Origin: Enterovibrio coralii
GTDB lineage: Bacteria > Pseudomonadota > Gammaproteobacteria > Enterobacterales > Vibrionaceae
NCBI RefSeq assembly: GCF_001559595.1
Contig: NZ_LNTY01000006.1
Location: forward strand, 62,001-126,000
Direction of reading: 5' to 3'
DNA: 64,000 nucleotides
Shown here: positions 30,283 to 38,810 of the stretch, piece after piece
Layout: the number at the start of each line of letters is the position of its first letter
Position numbering within the stretch: position 1 is the first letter of the stretch
Notes under the pieces: generated by a model
Told to the model about the DNA's origin: nothing
Databases searched by the model: none
The model's input: the letters and a program-made list of their open reading frames with translations, nothing else
Made by a program: the position numbers and the translations under genes

Positions 30283-30333
30283 TTAGCCCGTACTTAAGTA
30301 AGACGAGCAAATAGAAGAAGCCGCTGACGAAAG

Positions 30334-30870
30334 TGAAGTGACCCCGTAAAGTTGGACATTTCAGTTTAGCTGCTTTCAAGGCCTGATTTCGAAAACCCAT
30401 CGGAATCAGGCTTTTTAGTTTCGTCTTAACACGTTTGGTATTGTAGTACTCGATATACGCTTTGATTTGCGTTACCAAGTCATCAGCATCTTCAATGCGT
30501 CGGTTATGGTGCATATCTGTTTTAAGTAGTACGATGAAGTTTTAGGCAACAGCGTTGTCTAGGTAATTACTTTTTCTCGACATACTTTGTGTTAGTCCAT
30601 TGTCGATTGGCTCGGTGCCGATACTGCCAACCTTGGCCGCTGTGAATAATGGGCTTCGATTTCGGATTTAGGGTTGAGATGCCGCGTTCAAGCATACCGA
30701 TGAGCAGTGGTAGAACAGCGTGTTTCTCAACTATATAAGTAACTACGTCTCGCTTGAATAGGCTGATCATGAGAGGCAGATATGCCTTCTGCCCTTTGAC
30801 TCTAAACTCAGTGACATCCGTTTCCAGTGCGGATTTTTTCTCGGAAAAACAATATCTTCATTGCCAATTA
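30334..30870 (-). mobile_element. IS3-family insertion sequence remnant
   Basis: Pieces of one OrfB transposase are spread over different minus-strand frames. In 5'-3' order they are TDVTEFRVKGQKAYLP (about 30825-30777), an IIHSGQGWQYRHRA piece near 30640 and a C-terminal YNTKRVKTKLKSLIPMGFR near 30430. The second DDE Asp has become Gly in HSGQGWQY, and the N-terminal half and OrfA are missing. The element is therefore dead. Its right end, around TGACCCCGTAAAGTTGGACA (30339-30358), resembles IS3-family termini and abuts the broken ackA terminator. Confidence 0.75.
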
Positions 30871-30915
30871 AGTTGAATGGCCAAAATCTCTCCGTACTTA
30901 GATAAAGCTAATTAT

Positions 30916-31293
30916 CTAATTCTGAGCGAAGACACTGCAACCACTTGAATTTCCCCACTGTCCTCCATTAGTTACGGTACAAGTAGCATGGAGCAAGTTT
31001 TGCGGCGTAGCGCAGGGAGAAGCTAAATTTACAACCCTGTTGAGTTCGCTGTCGTCGCCAATGGTCATCAAAAGATATGCTCTTGCTAATTCCTGAACGC
31101 GTTGAGGTGAGATGCAGGTAGATTGTCCTGCATGTGCATCCAGACTCGGGATTTCAGGTGCCGGATTGGTTAGACAGCTTAGAGGGAAGTTTTCGACTGT
31201 ACACCGCGGGGCCAGACCAAAACCAATGCCTCCAGACACTCCAGATAATGTACACAGAAACAAAAGAGCAATCACCAAAGCCAAAGTTTTCAT
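30916..31293 (-). CDS. Small exported Cys-containing protein, last gene of motor-like operon
   Basis: This 125-aa protein has a signal peptide (residues 1-21, LALVIALLFLCTLSGVSGG). The mature part carries six cysteines (PRCTVE, LSCLTN, STCIS, SPCATP, ATCTV, SGCSVF), suggesting disulfides in the periplasm. AAAGGAAAAC precedes the ATG, 27 bases after the channel gene stop. I do not recognise a family. It is placed with the operon by spacing and strand. Confidence 0.6.
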   Translation of the reverse strand: MKTLALVIALLFLCTLSGVSGGIGFGLAPRCTVENFPLSCLTNPAPEIPSLDAHAGQSTCISPQRVQELARAYLLMTIGDDSELNRVVNLASPCATPQNLLHATCTVTNGGQWGNSSGCSVFAQN

Positions 31294-31320
31294 TGAGTTT
31301 TCCTTTCAGTTGACTACGAT

Positions 31321-32799
31321 TTACCACGGTAAACTGGGAAGGGTAGCTAACAGCTCTTTCCTAAATAACACAAAATAGCTGCCAATGATCAGCAGTATGA
31401 TTACCCCACCACCGATTGTCAGTAGCGCACGTAGCAATAGGTTGCCTCCTCGCCCTGCACTTAGTATCGGAGCAGGCTTAATGAAAGAAGCTAGGATTGT
31501 TTTGCGCTTTGTCTGTTCGAGAGTCGCAACACTGTCGGCAAGTGCTATGGCATACTCATAGCTGCGTTCCATTCGGCTAGACCAACTGCTGGAGACGGCT
31601 TGTAGAATGACTGACAAAAGCATCGACAAAATAACGCCTAACAAGGTTGTTCCAAAGGCTGTACCAATTCCGCCAAACATCTCAGCCTTGACCAGCACCT
31701 TTCCCACTGGATCTGCCACATCCAGATTCCGTGCTGCAAAGAGTGCATCTCCAATACCTAATATGGTGCCAGCGAAAGCTAGCTTTAGCATTACCTCGTT
31801 GGTGGTGTGCAGACTCTCCAAAGTGGATTCCGATTCTTGGCGCATAAAAGATAAATAATCCGCGAGACTGGTGCGTGCAGCATTTGAAAAAGCTAGACGG
31901 TCTGGCGGCTCTGTAGTCCCTAGCTTTTCGCTAGTACTTACTCTAGCTTCAGTCGCCAAAGCTCTATATATCAATCTGTCTTCTATCGCCCGCACTCGTG
32001 ATTCACGATAGTTTCTTAGCTCATTTTCGTCATAGTGGATCTCTGACTCACCAACTTTGCCTGTGCGTACCGCTTGCTCAGAAACCAATGTGGGTTTCGG
32101 AGCGACCCAACGCAGATAGCGCCCTGCAGCTTCAAGAATAGCTAGAAGGAAAATCGTTATTGTCAGAAACTGGATCGAGCCCACAAACAGCGTGGCCATC
32201 CGGTAACCACCGATGATATTTTTTTGCAAAATAATTGCTAAATGGGTCTCTATCTCGTCACTAACCCCGCACTGAGCATCAGTAAGTTTGCGGGCAGTCC
32301 CCGCACACAACTCAGCTTTCGATGAGGGCTTTATTTTGCTCTGCGGGACGAGTGCATGCCCCTCAATGGTTCGCATAACTGAATGTAACGAATGTTCAAC
32401 TGAAGGATTAGCGACTCCGGGTGGCAAGAAGTAATGCTTAGACAGGATTGAACTAAATTCCCGCTCTTTTTCTCCATCTTTTTGCACTCTGAAGCCAACT
32501 ACAGTCAATGAAGACCCTATAAGCGTACAAGCCGGGAATTCGGTAGTTCCATCAGAATTTGGTTGTGTTTCAACGCAAAATTCTAGTCTCGAACCAAAGG
32601 GGGCTAAAAGGGCATTTGCAGCTTTCTGTTTCTCGGCTAGTTCGACCAAATAGTCAGAGTTTATGCGTGTCAGATACACTGTCAGCTGATCGTGCAGTAA
32701 AAAAGCAACCATCATACAAATGATAAACTTCACTAACCTACGAAACAGCTTTTGGATACCGTCTAACGGCCCAAAGATGATATCAATAATTTTCGCCAT
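31321..32799 (-). CDS. MotA/TolQ/ExbB-like proton-channel protein
   Basis: The 492-aa inner-membrane protein has one helix near residues 22-37 and a large periplasmic loop (about 45-195) with cysteines at 75, 91, 165 and 177. Further helices lie at about 200-222, 337-356, 374-401 and 457-479. Residues 337-401 carry the MotA/TolQ/ExbB pattern: MLKLAFAGTILGIGDALF, then MFGGIGTAFGTTLLGVILS, with Gly/Thr placement like the pore helices of ExbB. The cytosolic segment 228-335 is charged and helical. By family it would form a pentameric ion channel that drives partner proteins with proton or sodium flow. It is much longer than ExbB (about 240 aa), and the periplasmic insert is unusual. It is probably coupled to the two single-pass proteins upstream in the operon. 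Confidence 0.75.
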   Translation of the reverse strand: MAKIIDIIFGPLDGIQKLFRRLVKFIICMMVAFLLHDQLTVYLTRINSDYLVELAEKQKAANALLAPFGSRLEFCVETQPNSDGTTEFPACTLIGSSLTVVGFRVQKDGEKEREFSSILSKHYFLPPGVANPSVEHSLHSVMRTIEGHALVPQSKIKPSSKAELCAGTARKLTDAQCGVSDEIETHLAIILQKNIIGGYRMATLFVGSIQFLTITIFLLAILEAAGRYLRWVAPKPTLVSEQAVRTGKVGESEIHYDENELRNYRESRVRAIEDRLIYRALATEARVSTSEKLGTTEPPDRLAFSNAARTSLADYLSFMRQESESTLESLHTTNEVMLKLAFAGTILGIGDALFAARNLDVADPVGKVLVKAEMFGGIGTAFGTTLLGVILSMLLSVILQAVSSSWSSRMERSYEYAIALADSVATLEQTKRKTILASFIKPAPILSAGRGGNLLLRALLTIGGGVIILLIIGSYFVLFRKELLATLPSLPW

Positions 32800-32814
32800 A
32801 TGATTTTCCTTGAT

Positions 32815-33812
32815 TCAGTCAAGGGCGATTTCAGCTCGAAAATGTAATTCGGGGCGGGGTGGTTCTTGGTTTAATGCCTGTGTGGCTAACCAATCGCGCA
32901 GCTCCGAGTTGCGCTCAGTAGTTTGACTAGGTGGTGGTTCTAGCCGGCTGAAGGCGGCAGCAAGCCAATGCAACAGAACTTGGACGGGTGTGGTAGCTGA
33001 CAGCTCTGGAAGTGGGTCTCGCTCATCTTTGGTTAAACTGAATGCTTCGGTAGGACTGGTAATCTCAGCAAGCCAGCCAGAAATGTAGGTCTTGTTAAAA
33101 GACCCCAACACCAATCCATTACCTGAGGGTGTGAGTACTCCACTTTCTTCGATAAGGCCTTGCGCAATTATGCCAATATTACCTTCCGCGATGACTAAAG
33201 GCTGGGAAGCCGACTTCAGGGCCTGATAAGTCCTTGTCATAGGCGCTGAACAATTTGATGTAAATACCAAGCCCGCTTCTTTTCCTCCACTTGGAGCCAA
33301 TAAGCTGAGGCATCCGTCAGTGCTTTTTACCGATAGTATCAATGTAGAGCCTATCCCCTCAGAGCTTACAAATCGGCCCTGAAGATTCTCTGCACCCACA
33401 GCTTTAGAAAGTGTACCGCTACCTCCAAACGCTGAAATTAATAACTTAGACATTCGATCAGTGAAAGCGTCAGCTACTGGATCATCTACACAGAGGCTGA
33501 CCGTCTCGTCGAGGTATTTACGGTACCCTTTCAGCTCACAGTCCCAACTTCCTAGCCAAGTTGGTGGACCTAAAGAGGGGGCTTTAATGTACCAAGTGTA
33601 ACCAGCCATAGTAAGACAGATACTTTGCGGGTGTTTACCGTTTGCAGCTCCGGCAAACCAAATTTCACGAACACCGTTGCTGTGGGTGCGTAAAAGTCGT
33701 TCTGGTAAATCACCTGTAAAGCACTGTGCCAATAAAAATGTGCCGACGTCGGAACGGACAGGGCACTCCCCAAAAAAGTTGCTATGAGTAAGAACGCGAA
33801 GATGCCTTTCAT
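32815..33812 (-). pseudogene. Exported protein of motor-like operon, frameshifted
   Basis: The ATG at 33812 overlaps the previous stop as ATGA and has AAGGAG upstream. It opens a clear signal peptide (FAFLLIATFLGSALSVPTSA). The frame then slips at an A-run on the plus strand near 33733-33737. One restored base links it to the long downstream frame that starts LAQCFTGDLPERLL, giving about 332 aa. The mature part has a domain with GYTWYIKAPS and WLGSWDCELKGY, several cysteines and no further membrane helix. No family is recognised. It lies between the two small membrane proteins and the channel gene. Confidence 0.6.
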
Positions 33813-34261
33813 TTGCATTCTCCTTCAGCTGAGCAAAGGAACTCTGTTTGGTTGTACAGAACTCTTATCGAAGAAGGCTCTAAATCCTCTGAACCTGGGT
33901 ATTCAACAATGAGGATCAGCGGTTCTCGGGGAGCGGTAGCAATGGGGACATTCAAAAAGAGTCCCCGTACAATACAATTTGAACCTTCTGCTACTGCTGT
34001 GACAGCGGCTTCCCCGCTTAAGCTGTGTTGATAGACTCCGTCATCGTCAAGAAAACTGAAGGCAATAGCAATATCATTCCTTTCACACGGAATACTTCCC
34101 CTTTCGCTGTCAAGTAAGGGGTAATTGAGTTCAAAATAAGAATCACTGGGTTCGACAAAGAGCTCTTTGGGCGAGGCCGCGTCGATAATAAGTATTGCAG
34201 CAAACGAGGCCGCAAATAAGTCCGTCGCAACAATGGTGAACCACTCGCCACGATTAGTCAC
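33809..34261 (-). CDS. Small single-pass ExbD/MotB-like protein 2
   Basis: This 150-aa protein is best started at the GTG at 34261, which overlaps the upstream TGA as GTGA and has GGAGAG six bases before it. One helix spans about residues 8-26 and begins IVATDLFAASFAAILII. The Asp at residue 14 sits at the membrane entry, as in the plug-and-stator partners ExbD, TolR and MotB. The remaining 120 residues would be periplasmic, with three cysteines. There is no OmpA-like peptidoglycan motif. Assignment as a channel partner rests on the Asp, the topology and the neighbouring MotA/ExbB-like gene. Confidence 0.6.
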   Translation of the reverse strand: MTNRGEWFTIVATDLFAASFAAILIIDAASPKELFVEPSDSYFELNYPLLDSERGSIPCERNDIAIAFSFLDDDGVYQHSLSGEAAVTAVAEGSNCIVRGLFLNVPIATAPREPLILIVEYPGSEDLEPSSIRVLYNQTEFLCSAEGECK

Positions 34262-35142
34262 GCTTCGCTCTCCGGTACAAAATTCAATTCTGCGTTTGGC
34301 GCCCATTCGGTACTTGCTTTATAACAAATCGCCTCACCGTCTTTATGCAGGCACAGCCTAGCCCGCAAAATCGCAGAATTACTTAATTGGATAGAATATA
34401 TAGGATATTGTTGCGTAATATCCTGATATGCATGAAAATATCTCGGGAGTGCCTTGTTGGAATTTTGTTCAATAGCAGATGTCGGCAATTGCGATATAAA
34501 ATTAAAATATCGAGTTGCAACGGCCAATCTACCTGACGCTATCCAGTCATAAACCTCTTTCGAGGTAATAAAAACAGAAACTGCGGCACCATGAGATAAA
34601 GTGATATTGCAGCGGTATAAATCAACCAAATTGTCAATTGTGACGTCATCTATTCTCTTAAACTGTGTAGTTCCCAAAGGGACAAAAACGGATTTTGGTA
34701 AATTTATATCTACACCATATAGCATTAATGCACTGCCTTTCCATGATAAATCTGATGTGCTGTCAGAGCCAAAATCCTGGTTAGCTATACGGCAGAGTGT
34801 GGCGAGGTCATCTCGCTGCCGTAGATGAAAATCAATCCAATTCACATCATTTATTATTTTTGTCTGACAAGGGGCCAATGATGGTAAAGTTAAGGCCAAT
34901 TCCTTGACGATGCTTTCTGGCGCACACACTGGGCGTTCAGCAATTGAACGGGGCAGCAAGTTAATATGTCTTTGGCCGGTGTCCGCCTCAAGCTCTAATT
35001 CTAATGTAGCAAACACCAGTTGCGTAGAAGCCACTGTGCTTTCCGTTTCTCTGGTTGTGGCAAGCCAAGTTATCATAAACCCGCCAAACAGTGCCGCTAT
35101 AAGATCGACTTGATAAATATTGTCGCTGCGTCTAACTTTCAA
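34258..35142 (-). CDS. Single-pass ExbD/MotB-like protein 1
   Basis: The 294-aa protein starts at a TTG (35142) overlapping the TGA of the upstream gene. A short basic N-terminus (KVRRSDN) precedes one helix, YQVDLIAALFGGFMITWLA, with an Asp at residue 13, the position expected for the ion-binding Asp of ExbD/MotB. The periplasmic part, about residues 30-294, has five cysteines and mixed alpha/beta predictions but no motif I can name. It ends in a four-base overlap with the next gene, which has the same N-terminal plan. The pair may form a heterodimeric shaft in the channel. Confidence 0.6.
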   Translation of the reverse strand: MKVRRSDNIYQVDLIAALFGGFMITWLATTRETESTVASTQLVFATLELELEADTGQRHINLLPRSIAERPVCAPESIVKELALTLPSLAPCQTKIINDVNWIDFHLRQRDDLATLCRIANQDFGSDSTSDLSWKGSALMLYGVDINLPKSVFVPLGTTQFKRIDDVTIDNLVDLYRCNITLSHGAAVSVFITSKEVYDWIASGRLAVATRYFNFISQLPTSAIEQNSNKALPRYFHAYQDITQQYPIYSIQLSNSAILRARLCLHKDGEAICYKASTEWAPNAELNFVPESEA

Positions 35143-36554
35143 CTGGCACCATCCAAGTCATTAACATTAGAGCAATGACCCTCTAGCTCAGAGATGCTTT
35201 GGGAGGCTCTCCCTGTGATTGCTTTTAGGTTCACATTCAAAAGCAACTTGTATTCCTCGGGTTGCAAGTTTTCGCTGATGACAGGCACAGGCAAATATCG
35301 ACCATCGGGCTGGTAGATAATAATTCCACCGATCATGTCACTGGCATCAGTTGCACCGCACAACGCAACAGCATATCCATTCTGACGTTTTGCCATGTTC
35401 GCAAAATGGTAAAGGATGTTGCTGTTGGTTCCTTGGTACCGATTTGATGCAAGCGAGAATCTTTTCGTGCTGTCTGTCTTATCCGTACAGTTTATCGTTT
35501 GAATGTTGCCCGAAATTACTGGCGTGCACTGCCAATTGCCTCCGGTACCTGTGATAGTATTCCCGTTTTCCATATTGCCATTAGCTTGACTATCGGCTTT
35601 ATGTCCTTTGGGCGAGCCACTTGGTCCCGGAGCTGTTCCCGTCCCTGGGACGTTCGAACCATCACCTCGCTCACCAGTACCGTCCGAGTTTCCATCCCCA
35701 TCCCCATCGCCGCCACCGTCCGAGAACAAGCTGGACAAAATGGCAATAAAGAACGCTCCACCGCATACGTAGGGATTGCCACCCGATGCCGAACAGACTG
35801 TGGCGACCATGTTCATCGCCATCGCTATGGCTGCGGCCCCATCTTCTTGGTTGCGCATTTGATCGTAGAGCTCGCCTAGTTGGCTACCACATTCTTTAAG
35901 CTCTGATCCAAGAGAGTTAGTTTGCTCAGCGATAACTTTTAAGTTTTTGGTCAATTGCTTGTTTCCCTCGCTGTCATCGCGCGCAATGCCTGAAGGGGTG
36001 AGGGGAATGTCGGAATTTGTGATGGCATCAGCTCTAAGCAATGTCTCGCGGCATTCTTCCCAAGCCTTGAGTGTGTGTTGTTTGCGCTGCTCTAGCTCAT
36101 TGAGAATTGCCTTGAATTCAGCCTGGTCACAAGTCAAGGCAGTTTGGCTAACATCTGGAAGTTGGCCGGATTTGATAGCATCAACAGCTGGAGAAAGTTC
36201 GACCTTTACCGATTTGGTACATTTCAACATCTTATCTTTCAGTTCCAATGGAACAGCGTTTTCAGGAAGATTTTCAATCGTTTGTATGACGCTATCCATC
36301 TTGCTGTTCAATATAACGGCCTGCTGGCCAGCGTCCTTCTTTCCTTGATCGCCTTCATATCGGCGGGCTGTTCGATCTGCCAGTGTTTGCGCCAATAAGG
36401 TGTCGAGTTTGGCATTTAGTTGGCTCAGTGCCTCATCCTGTGCGGTAAGTGTGCGGGCATTACGAGCGAGATCGTCTCGGCTGTTACCATCGGACTTGTA
36501 AAGGATATGCTTGCACAACATAGCATTGAAATTGATTTCAAAATTGATCGCATT
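35139..36554 (-). CDS. Coiled-coil, Cys-rich protein, first gene of motor-like operon
   Basis: This is 471 aa from the ATG at 36554, which has a strong GGGGG ribosome site. Residues about 25-75 and 140-230 are helical and probably coiled coil. A hydrophobic Ala/Met-rich stretch follows near 240-270 (IAMAMNMVATVCSAS). A Gly/Asp/Ser-rich linker about 55 long (GGGDGDGDGNSDGTG) leads to a C-terminal domain with paired cysteines. Many cysteines suggest export, yet no signal peptide is in frame. Another frame at 36526-36480 does encode a signal-like sequence (MLCCASISFTSPMVTA), so a base error at the T-run 36540-36544 and a second near 36480 could hide it. No family is recognised. Confidence 0.5.
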   Translation of the reverse strand, partial: NAINFEINFNAMLCKHILYKSDGNSRDDLARNARTLTAQDEALSQLNAKLDTLLAQTLADRTARRYEGDQGKKDAGQQAVILNSKMDSVIQTIENLPENAVPLELKDKMLKCTKSVKVELSPAVDAIKSGQLPDVSQTALTCDQAEFKAILNELEQRKQHTLKAWEECRETLLRADAITNSDIPLTPSGIARDDSEGNKQLTKNLKVIAEQTNSLGSELKECGSQLGELYDQMRNQEDGAAAIAMAMNMVATVCSASGGNPYVCGGAFFIAILSSLFSDGGGDGDGDGNSDGTGERGDGSNVPGTGTAPGPSGSPKGHKADSQANGNMENGNTITGTGGNWQCTPVISGNIQTINCTDKTDSTKRFSLASNRYQGTNSNILYHFANMAKRQNGYAVALCGATDASDMIGGIIIYQPDGRYLPVPVISENLQPEEYKLLLNVNLKAITGRASQSISELEGHCSNVNDLDGAS

Positions 36555-36660
36555 TCGCCCCCTTTCTTATTGATGTGTTGGACGACTCTTGAACTAGAGT
36601 CAGTCAGATTTTTATTACATCGTCAAAGACACATTGATAACGACAGAATGAGTTTTCATG

Positions 36661-37200
36661 CTAATTTCCGTAATGAAATACTGTAGAGGGGACTTTAATT
36701 TCCATTGGGTCCGCTAAACTAGTAATCGTTGTCTGATCGAATTTATAAACTGGTTTATTGTTTATATTTACATAGTATGTTGGGTATCCATCATGTTCAC
36801 CTGCTAAAGTAACGGTTTCATTCTTTGTGTCCACGTAGAAACTAAACGCATAATCAATTGAAGGTCCAATACCAAGAGTGACAATAGTTGCAGTAGTTCC
36901 AACTGCTTCGAATTTGATACTGTCGACAGTTTGGTAATGTCCTACTGTTTTAAAGCTGTCATTTATAGAACCAAATTCACACCCAAGTATATTAGTAGTA
37001 CCAGTTGAATGTTGACTGTCATTGATGGTTCTAGTTTTTGTATTAACTACAATGGTTTGCGTGCTCTTTGTTCCCGCTTGACAATCTGGTTGTTCGATTG
37101 CGGTGCGAATTTCAATGCTCAGTCTCTTAGCAATGGCGTTGTTTGGATGAATTGTTAATAACAGAAATAATAACGTTATGTTCAATTTAATAATATCCAT
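36661..37200 (-). CDS. Exported protein with HDGYPTYY motif, unknown function
   Basis: The 179-aa product has a signal peptide (LNITLLFLLLTIHPNNAIA) when started at the ATG at 37200; a longer frame opens at 37251. The mature part is beta-rich and contains a GEHDGYPTYYVNI stretch that reminds me of the DUF3238-type 'SHDGFPAYE' motif, a tentative likeness only. It lies 106 bases upstream of the motor-like operon on the same strand and is more AT-rich than its neighbours, so it may be the operon's leader gene or separate cargo. Confidence 0.5.
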   Translation of the reverse strand: MDIIKLNITLLFLLLTIHPNNAIAKRLSIEIRTAIEQPDCQAGTKSTQTIVVNTKTRTINDSQHSTGTTNILGCEFGSINDSFKTVGHYQTVDSIKFEAVGTTATIVTLGIGPSIDYAFSFYVDTKNETVTLAGEHDGYPTYYVNINNKPVYKFDQTTITSLADPMEIKVPSTVFHYGN

Positions 37201-37643
37201 AATTTTAACTTCTTGGTCACTTAAGAATTCATGTGGCGTTAATGGTTTCAAATTTCTGAGTGTGCTTTAAATGATTGGTTTTAATTTTTTCACTCCTGTT
37301 TCAATTGTGACATTTTTGGAGTTGTGCGGTACTAATCAATTTGAAAACAACCTAACAATTTGTCTTGTGGTTTAGTGGAAATTTATGTTCTGTATCCAAC
37401 TATCCGTTTAATATCTGGTATTTATACTGCTGAAATTTATCTTAGCCAACTTCAAAGGCTGAGTTTGTACAGGTTTTGAGGCAAAAGAAGATTTGTGAAG
37501 GTGAGTCGCCAATTGTTTAGCTAAATATAAGATTTTTATGAAATCTCCAAAAAGTATTTATTGGAGTTTCGTATTGTTACTTTTTATATGAAGGTGTAAT
37601 GCCTAATTAAGGAAAAACTTATTTGCGTAGCGCGAATAGAAAC

Positions 37644-37697
37644 CCTACAAACGAAGAATTCGTTATCGCCTCACAAGCTGCTGAGTTTGCTAAGTAA
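37644..37697 (+). repeat. Diverged duplicate of the ackA 3' end (copy B)
   Basis: These bases read PTNEEFVIASQAAEFAK then stop. The ackA end at 30232-30282 reads PTNEEFVIASQAASFA then stop. The DNA agrees at most positions but differs at synonymous sites (for example GAAGAATTC against GAAGAGTTC), so it is not a recent copy. The ackA-type terminator follows, intact here but cut at ackA itself. This is the pattern left when an element inserts in a gene's 3' end and brings or displaces a tail. Confidence 0.8.
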
Positions 37698-37720
37698 GCG
37701 ACCAACGCTGAACTGAATTG

Positions 37721-37752
37721 AAAAAGCCGCTGATGAAAATCAGCGGCTTTTT
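37721..37752 (+). terminator. ackA-type terminator, intact copy
   Basis: AAAAAGCCGCTGA and TCAGCGGCTTTTT form a 13-bp perfect stem with loop TGAAAA, directly after the duplicated ackA tail. At ackA (30315-30333) only the left arm remains. Confidence 0.85.
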
Positions 37753-38009
37753 TGTGGGAGAAACATAGTTAAGAACAACAAAAAGCACCTTGTTGTCGAG
37801 ATGCCAAAGGGTTGGGGGCATGAGTGACAACGGTCTTTCATTACACTTGATTGCCACTAAACAATACGATTGGTTGATATTCAGGACTCAATGTCTCAAT
37901 TATTGGGAGTGAGTTGGCGAATGTCGTTGAAGCTTAATAAAATCAAGATAATTTGATGTTTCATTTCTCATGTTCCCAATAAAGAACAAACGACAAACGG
38001 AAGGGCAGA

Positions 38010-38777
38010 ATGAAAGAAACACAGTCAACGCTTATTCGTGGCTTCCATATCCTTGAAAAAATTGTGAAAGCTGAAAAGCCACTCTCCAGTGTTTATCTAG
38101 CGGAAGAGCTGGATCTCCCAAAACAAACTGTTCACCGTATCGCGCAACAACTCGAAGAAGAGGGATTACTTCAGCGCGAACCTGACGGCAAACGCTTTAC
38201 GGCGGGGGCTCGCTTGCTGGATCTGGCGAGAGGCACACTCAAAAACTCTTCTATCAATGCACATCGCTATACCATTTTGAAAGAGCTTTCTGACGAAATA
38301 GGTGAAACGTGTAATCTGACCATCTTAGACGGCTATCAAATTCTCTATCTTGAACGGGTAGAAACCAACTGGCCTTATCGCATTCATTTACCCGTTGGTG
38401 CGAATTTCCCTCTACATTGCACTGCCTCGGGCAAACTGTTCCTTGCTGATATGAAAGCGACAACGCGTAAGCGTCTGCTAAAAAGTATGAGCCTCACCCG
38501 AGAAACCTCACAAACCATCACAGATACCGTTCAGTTGGAAGCGCATTTGGCGAAGATCGCTGAAGATGGTGTTGGTACAGACTCTGGCGAGTTTCTTGAT
38601 GACATGGTGGCTATTGCGGTTCCGGTGATTAACAACGAAAACCGCGTCGTTTTTACGGTTGCTGTTCACGCGCCCTCTGCACGTAAGACAACGGAAGAGC
38701 TAAGACAATATTTGCCCCTACTTCGCCGTGCAGCACAGCGTTTAGCCGTGGCGGAATTCGGCATTGAAGACGAGTAA
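38010..38777 (+). CDS. IclR-family regulator (IseR-like)
   Basis: The 255-aa product has an N-terminal winged helix (LIRGFHILEKIV, YLAEELDLPKQTVHRIAQQL) and an IclR effector domain (NLTILDGYQILYLERVE, LPLHCTASGKLFLA-type stretch, DDMVAIAVPV). It converges on a GMC oxidoreductase, with a TRAP system beyond. IclR regulators of this kind (iseR) accompany isethionate genes in other bacteria, which makes that the leading guess; the effector is not known. Confidence 0.8.
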   Translation: MKETQSTLIRGFHILEKIVKAEKPLSSVYLAEELDLPKQTVHRIAQQLEEEGLLQREPDGKRFTAGARLLDLARGTLKNSSINAHRYTILKELSDEIGETCNLTILDGYQILYLERVETNWPYRIHLPVGANFPLHCTASGKLFLADMKATTRKRLLKSMSLTRETSQTITDTVQLEAHLAKIAEDGVGTDSGEFLDDMVAIAVPVINNENRVVFTVAVHAPSARKTTEELRQYLPLLRRAAQRLAVAEFGIEDE

Positions 38778-38810
38778 CGTGAGCTGATTTTCTTGGGAGT
38801 GGGTCGCCCA

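Larger units (their letters stand above)
37252..38009. other. Gap with ackA-tail duplication and terminator
   Basis: The left 390 bases are AT-rich without a gene. A non-coding remnant of the ackA 3' end, with its terminator, lies at 37644-37752. The rest should carry the promoter of the IclR gene at 38010. No integrase or tRNA is present. Confidence 0.6.

Noticed and set aside
30916-36554. A Zorya type defence system or a Tol-Pal operon
   Set aside because: The channel domain fits, but no ZorC/D/E-like, Pal, TolB or TolA protein is present, and the small partners lack an OmpA-like domain.
37644-37697. A second ackA gene
   Set aside because: Only the last 17 codons are present; the sequence upstream is AT-rich non-coding DNA.
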